Source: Brucellaceae bacterium (GTDB taxonomy: Bacteria; Pseudomonadota; Alphaproteobacteria; Rhizobiales; Rhizobiaceae). Taken from it: a DNA stretch of 64,000 nucleotides. Position numbers and translations under genes: made by a program. Where the stretch lies: contig JACKJV010000002.1 in NCBI GenBank assembly GCA_020637775.1, positions 1 through 64,000 of the forward strand, given 5' to 3'. The notes under the pieces are model-generated. The model did not search any database. It was not told the origin of the DNA and worked only from the letters and a program-made list of their open reading frames with translations. Every line of letters begins with the position of its first letter. The stretch's first letter is position 1. Shown here one piece after another: positions 62,443 through 64,000 of the stretch.

Positions 62443-63537
62443 TCAGACCGACGGCGGCTGTCCGCCAATGTCGGCGGGCGCCACGGAAACGGTCTTGATG
62501 ACGGCATGAACCGGTGCCCCAGGCGCAAGGCCGAGCGCGGCGACGGAGCGGCGTGTGACACGCGCCAGAACGCGGCCCGCCGGCGTGTCGATGGCCACCA
62601 TGGCGCCGGGCCCCCCGCCTTCGCGGATCTCCGACACCGTACCCGACAGGATGTTGAGTGCCGAAAGGCCTTCCGGCTGTTGCCGGGCGAGAATCACGTC
62701 ATGGGCGGCGATGCGCACGCGCACGCTCCGGCCTGGCGCCTGGGCAAGATGCGGCAGGAAAAGCACCATGCCGCCGGCTTCCAGTTCGCTCAGCCCGTCC
62801 TCGTGATGACGCACCACCCGCGCTTCGATGAGCGCGCCGGCCTCGCGTGAGCCGAGTGGCGTGACGGACGGGTCGCCCAGCACGTCGCCCGGCGGACCCT
62901 GGCGCACCACCCGGCCGTTTTCCAGCGCCACGACGGTCGTCGCCAGCCGTGCCACTTCCGATGCCGAATGGCTGACATAGAGGATCGGCACGGCCACCTC
63001 GTCGCGCAGCCGCTCGAAATAGGGCAGGATCTCCGCCTTGCGTGCCTCGTCCAGTGCCGCCAGCGGCTCGTCCGCCAGGATGAGGCGCGGCGAGCACAGA
63101 AGCGCCCGCCCGATGGCCACGCGCTGTTTCTCGCCGCCCGACAGCAGGCCCGGCCGGCGGTCCAGAAGATGGCCGATGCCGAGCATGTCGATGACATGGT
63201 CCGCATTCTCTTGCCGCGCGCCGCGTGGGGCGAACCAGCGGCCATAGGCAAGGTTCTGGCGCACTGTCAGATGCGGAAACAGCCGCCCTTCCTGGAAGAC
63301 CGTGCCGATGCGGCGGCGATGCGGCGGCAAGGCGATGCCGCGCGCGGTGTCGAGAAGAACGTCGCCGCCAAGGGTGATCCGTCCGCTATCGGGTCGCAAG
63401 AGCCCTGCAACGGCCTTGACGATGGTCGACTTGCCGGATCCGGACCGCCCGAACAGGACCGTGACGCCATTGGGCGCAGCGAAGGCGGCGTCCAGCCCGA
63501 AACCCTGGAAATCATGCTTCAGCGCAACCTCCAGCAT
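62443..63537 (-). CDS. modC: ModC, molybdate ABC transporter ATP-binding protein
   Basis: 364 aa from ATG 63537, overlapping the modB stop (TGATG). Walker A GRSGSGKST lies near residue 31, the signature LSGGEKQRVAIGRALL near 130, and Walker B LILADEPLAALD. The C-terminal TOBE/mop domain (SALNILSGTVSEIREGGGPGAMVAIDTPAG through VHAVIKTVSVA) binds molybdate. Molybdenum is needed by nitrate reductases, so the location beside nos is sensible for a denitrifier. A longer upstream frame is a modB shadow. Confidence 0.94.
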   Translation of the reverse strand: MLEVALKHDFQGFGLDAAFAAPNGVTVLFGRSGSGKSTIVKAVAGLLRPDSGRITLGGDVLLDTARGIALPPHRRRIGTVFQEGRLFPHLTVRQNLAYGRWFAPRGARQENADHVIDMLGIGHLLDRRPGLLSGGEKQRVAIGRALLCSPRLILADEPLAALDEARKAEILPYFERLRDEVAVPILYVSHSASEVARLATTVVALENGRVVRQGPPGDVLGDPSVTPLGSREAGALIEARVVRHHEDGLSELEAGGMVLFLPHLAQAPGRSVRVRIAAHDVILARQQPEGLSALNILSGTVSEIREGGGPGAMVAIDTPAGRVLARVTRRSVAALGLAPGAPVHAVIKTVSVAPADIGGQPPSV

Positions 63538-64000
63538 CAGCCGCTCCCGACGCGGGCCGCCACCCGCCGCGCCACGAATTCCGAGAGCAGCAGCGCGGTC
63601 ATTGCGACGGCAATGGCCACGGCGACGAGGCGCGCGGCCGAGGCCTCTCCGCCCGGCACCTGAAGGAAGGCATAGACCGCCGAGGGCAGCGTCTGCGTCT
63701 GGCCCGGAATGTTGGAGACGAAGGTGATGGTGGCGCCAAATTCGCCCATGGCCTTGGCGAAGGCGAGGATCGCCCCGGCAATCACGCCCGGCAGGATCAT
63801 CGGCAGGGTCACGGTGAGAAACACCCAGGCCGGCGACGCGCCCAGCGTCGCACCCGCTTCCTCCAGCTTCGGGTCGACCGCCTCGATGGACAGTCGCATG
63901 GCCCGCACCATCAGCGGAAAGGCCATGATGCCCGCCGCCAGCACGGCGCCGGTCCAGCGGAAGGCAAGGACGATGCCGAACCATTCATCGAGATACTGGC
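63537..64000 (-). CDS. modB: ModB, molybdate ABC transporter permease, 5' partial
   Basis: The gene runs off the right edge; about 154 codons are visible. FGIVLAFRWTGAVLAAGIMAFPLMVRAMRLSIEAVDPKLEEAGATLGASPAWVFLTVTLPMILPGVIAGAILAFAKAMGEFGATITFVSNIPGQTQTLP is the ModB signature, with the EAA coupling loop LEEAGATLGAS. The start codon, and presumably modA, lie beyond base 64000. Confidence 0.93.
   Translation of the reverse strand, partial: QYLDEWFGIVLAFRWTGAVLAAGIMAFPLMVRAMRLSIEAVDPKLEEAGATLGASPAWVFLTVTLPMILPGVIAGAILAFAKAMGEFGATITFVSNIPGQTQTLPSAVYAFLQVPGGEASAARLVAVAIAVAMTALLLSEFVARRVAARVGSG

Overview
The window looks like high-GC chromosomal DNA from an alphaproteobacterium, probably a facultatively denitrifying member of Hyphomicrobiales or a related order. 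The grounds are a nosRZDFYLX cluster in the usual alphaproteobacterial order, pseudoazurin, NnrR/NnrS, an FnrN-type regulator with a C-x2-C-x7-C iron-sulfur motif, TRAP and ABC uptake systems, many acyl-CoA ligases, and a short opgH. The genus assignment is inference. I see no tRNA, rRNA, insertion sequence, phage gene or CRISPR array, and codon use is even throughout, so most of this reads as resident chromosome with catabolic and respiratory islands.

Layout. (1) 1-8.6 kb, + strand: the end of a LivK-type binding protein, livHMGF, an acyl-CoA ligase, a TetR regulator and a second acyl-CoA ligase. (2) 8.6-15.8 kb, - strand: an operon headed by a FadR-type GntR regulator, then two crotonase-fold enzymes, a TRAP transporter (dctP, dctQ, dctM) and an acyl-CoA ligase. 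It is divergent from an acyl-CoA dehydrogenase and another acyl-CoA ligase (16.3-19.2 kb). Together these form an import, CoA-activation, dehydrogenation and hydration module for an organic acid. (3) 19.3-21.7 kb, - strand: a Ca2+/Na+ antiporter, a small membrane protein and a LysR regulator. (4) 21.8-30.1 kb, + strand: a polar amino-acid ABC importer with a creatininase-family amidohydrolase, class III aminotransferase, GNAT acetyltransferase, two-subunit CoA transferase and M20 deacylase. This looks like a catabolic operon for an amino or acylamino compound. (5) 30.6-35.3 kb, + strand: opgG, opgH and opgC for osmoregulated periplasmic glucans, with a probable frame disruption at the start of opgH. 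(6) 35.3-45.6 kb: a low-oxygen block holding a YgiT-type zinc-finger protein, phosphoribosyltransferase, FnrN, an orphan OmpR-type response regulator, an alpha/beta hydrolase, a DUF3775 protein, and a - strand operon of two small proteins, acetyl-CoA synthetase-like ligase, fused E1, E2 and acyl carrier protein. (7) 45.8-50.0 kb, + strand: a sugar ABC importer. (8) 50.0-62.3 kb: an unknown small gene, nnrS, nnrR, a DUF1858 gene, pseudoazurin and the nos operon (nosR to nosX on the - strand). (9) 62.4-64.0 kb, - strand: modC and the end of modB.

Two sets of Crp/Fnr-type operator candidates run through the right half. TTGA/ATGA-N6-TCAA sites precede the genes of block 6. TTGC-N6-GCAA sites precede nosR, pseudoazurin and the nnrR/nnrS pair. 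The recognition helices of the two regulators encoded here differ in a matching way (E-x2-S-R in FnrN, H-x2-S-R in NnrR), which suggests FnrN acts on block 6 and NnrR on block 8. A further recurring structure is an approximately 11-bp hairpin directly downstream of each of the four binding-protein genes, before the next gene of the transporter operon.
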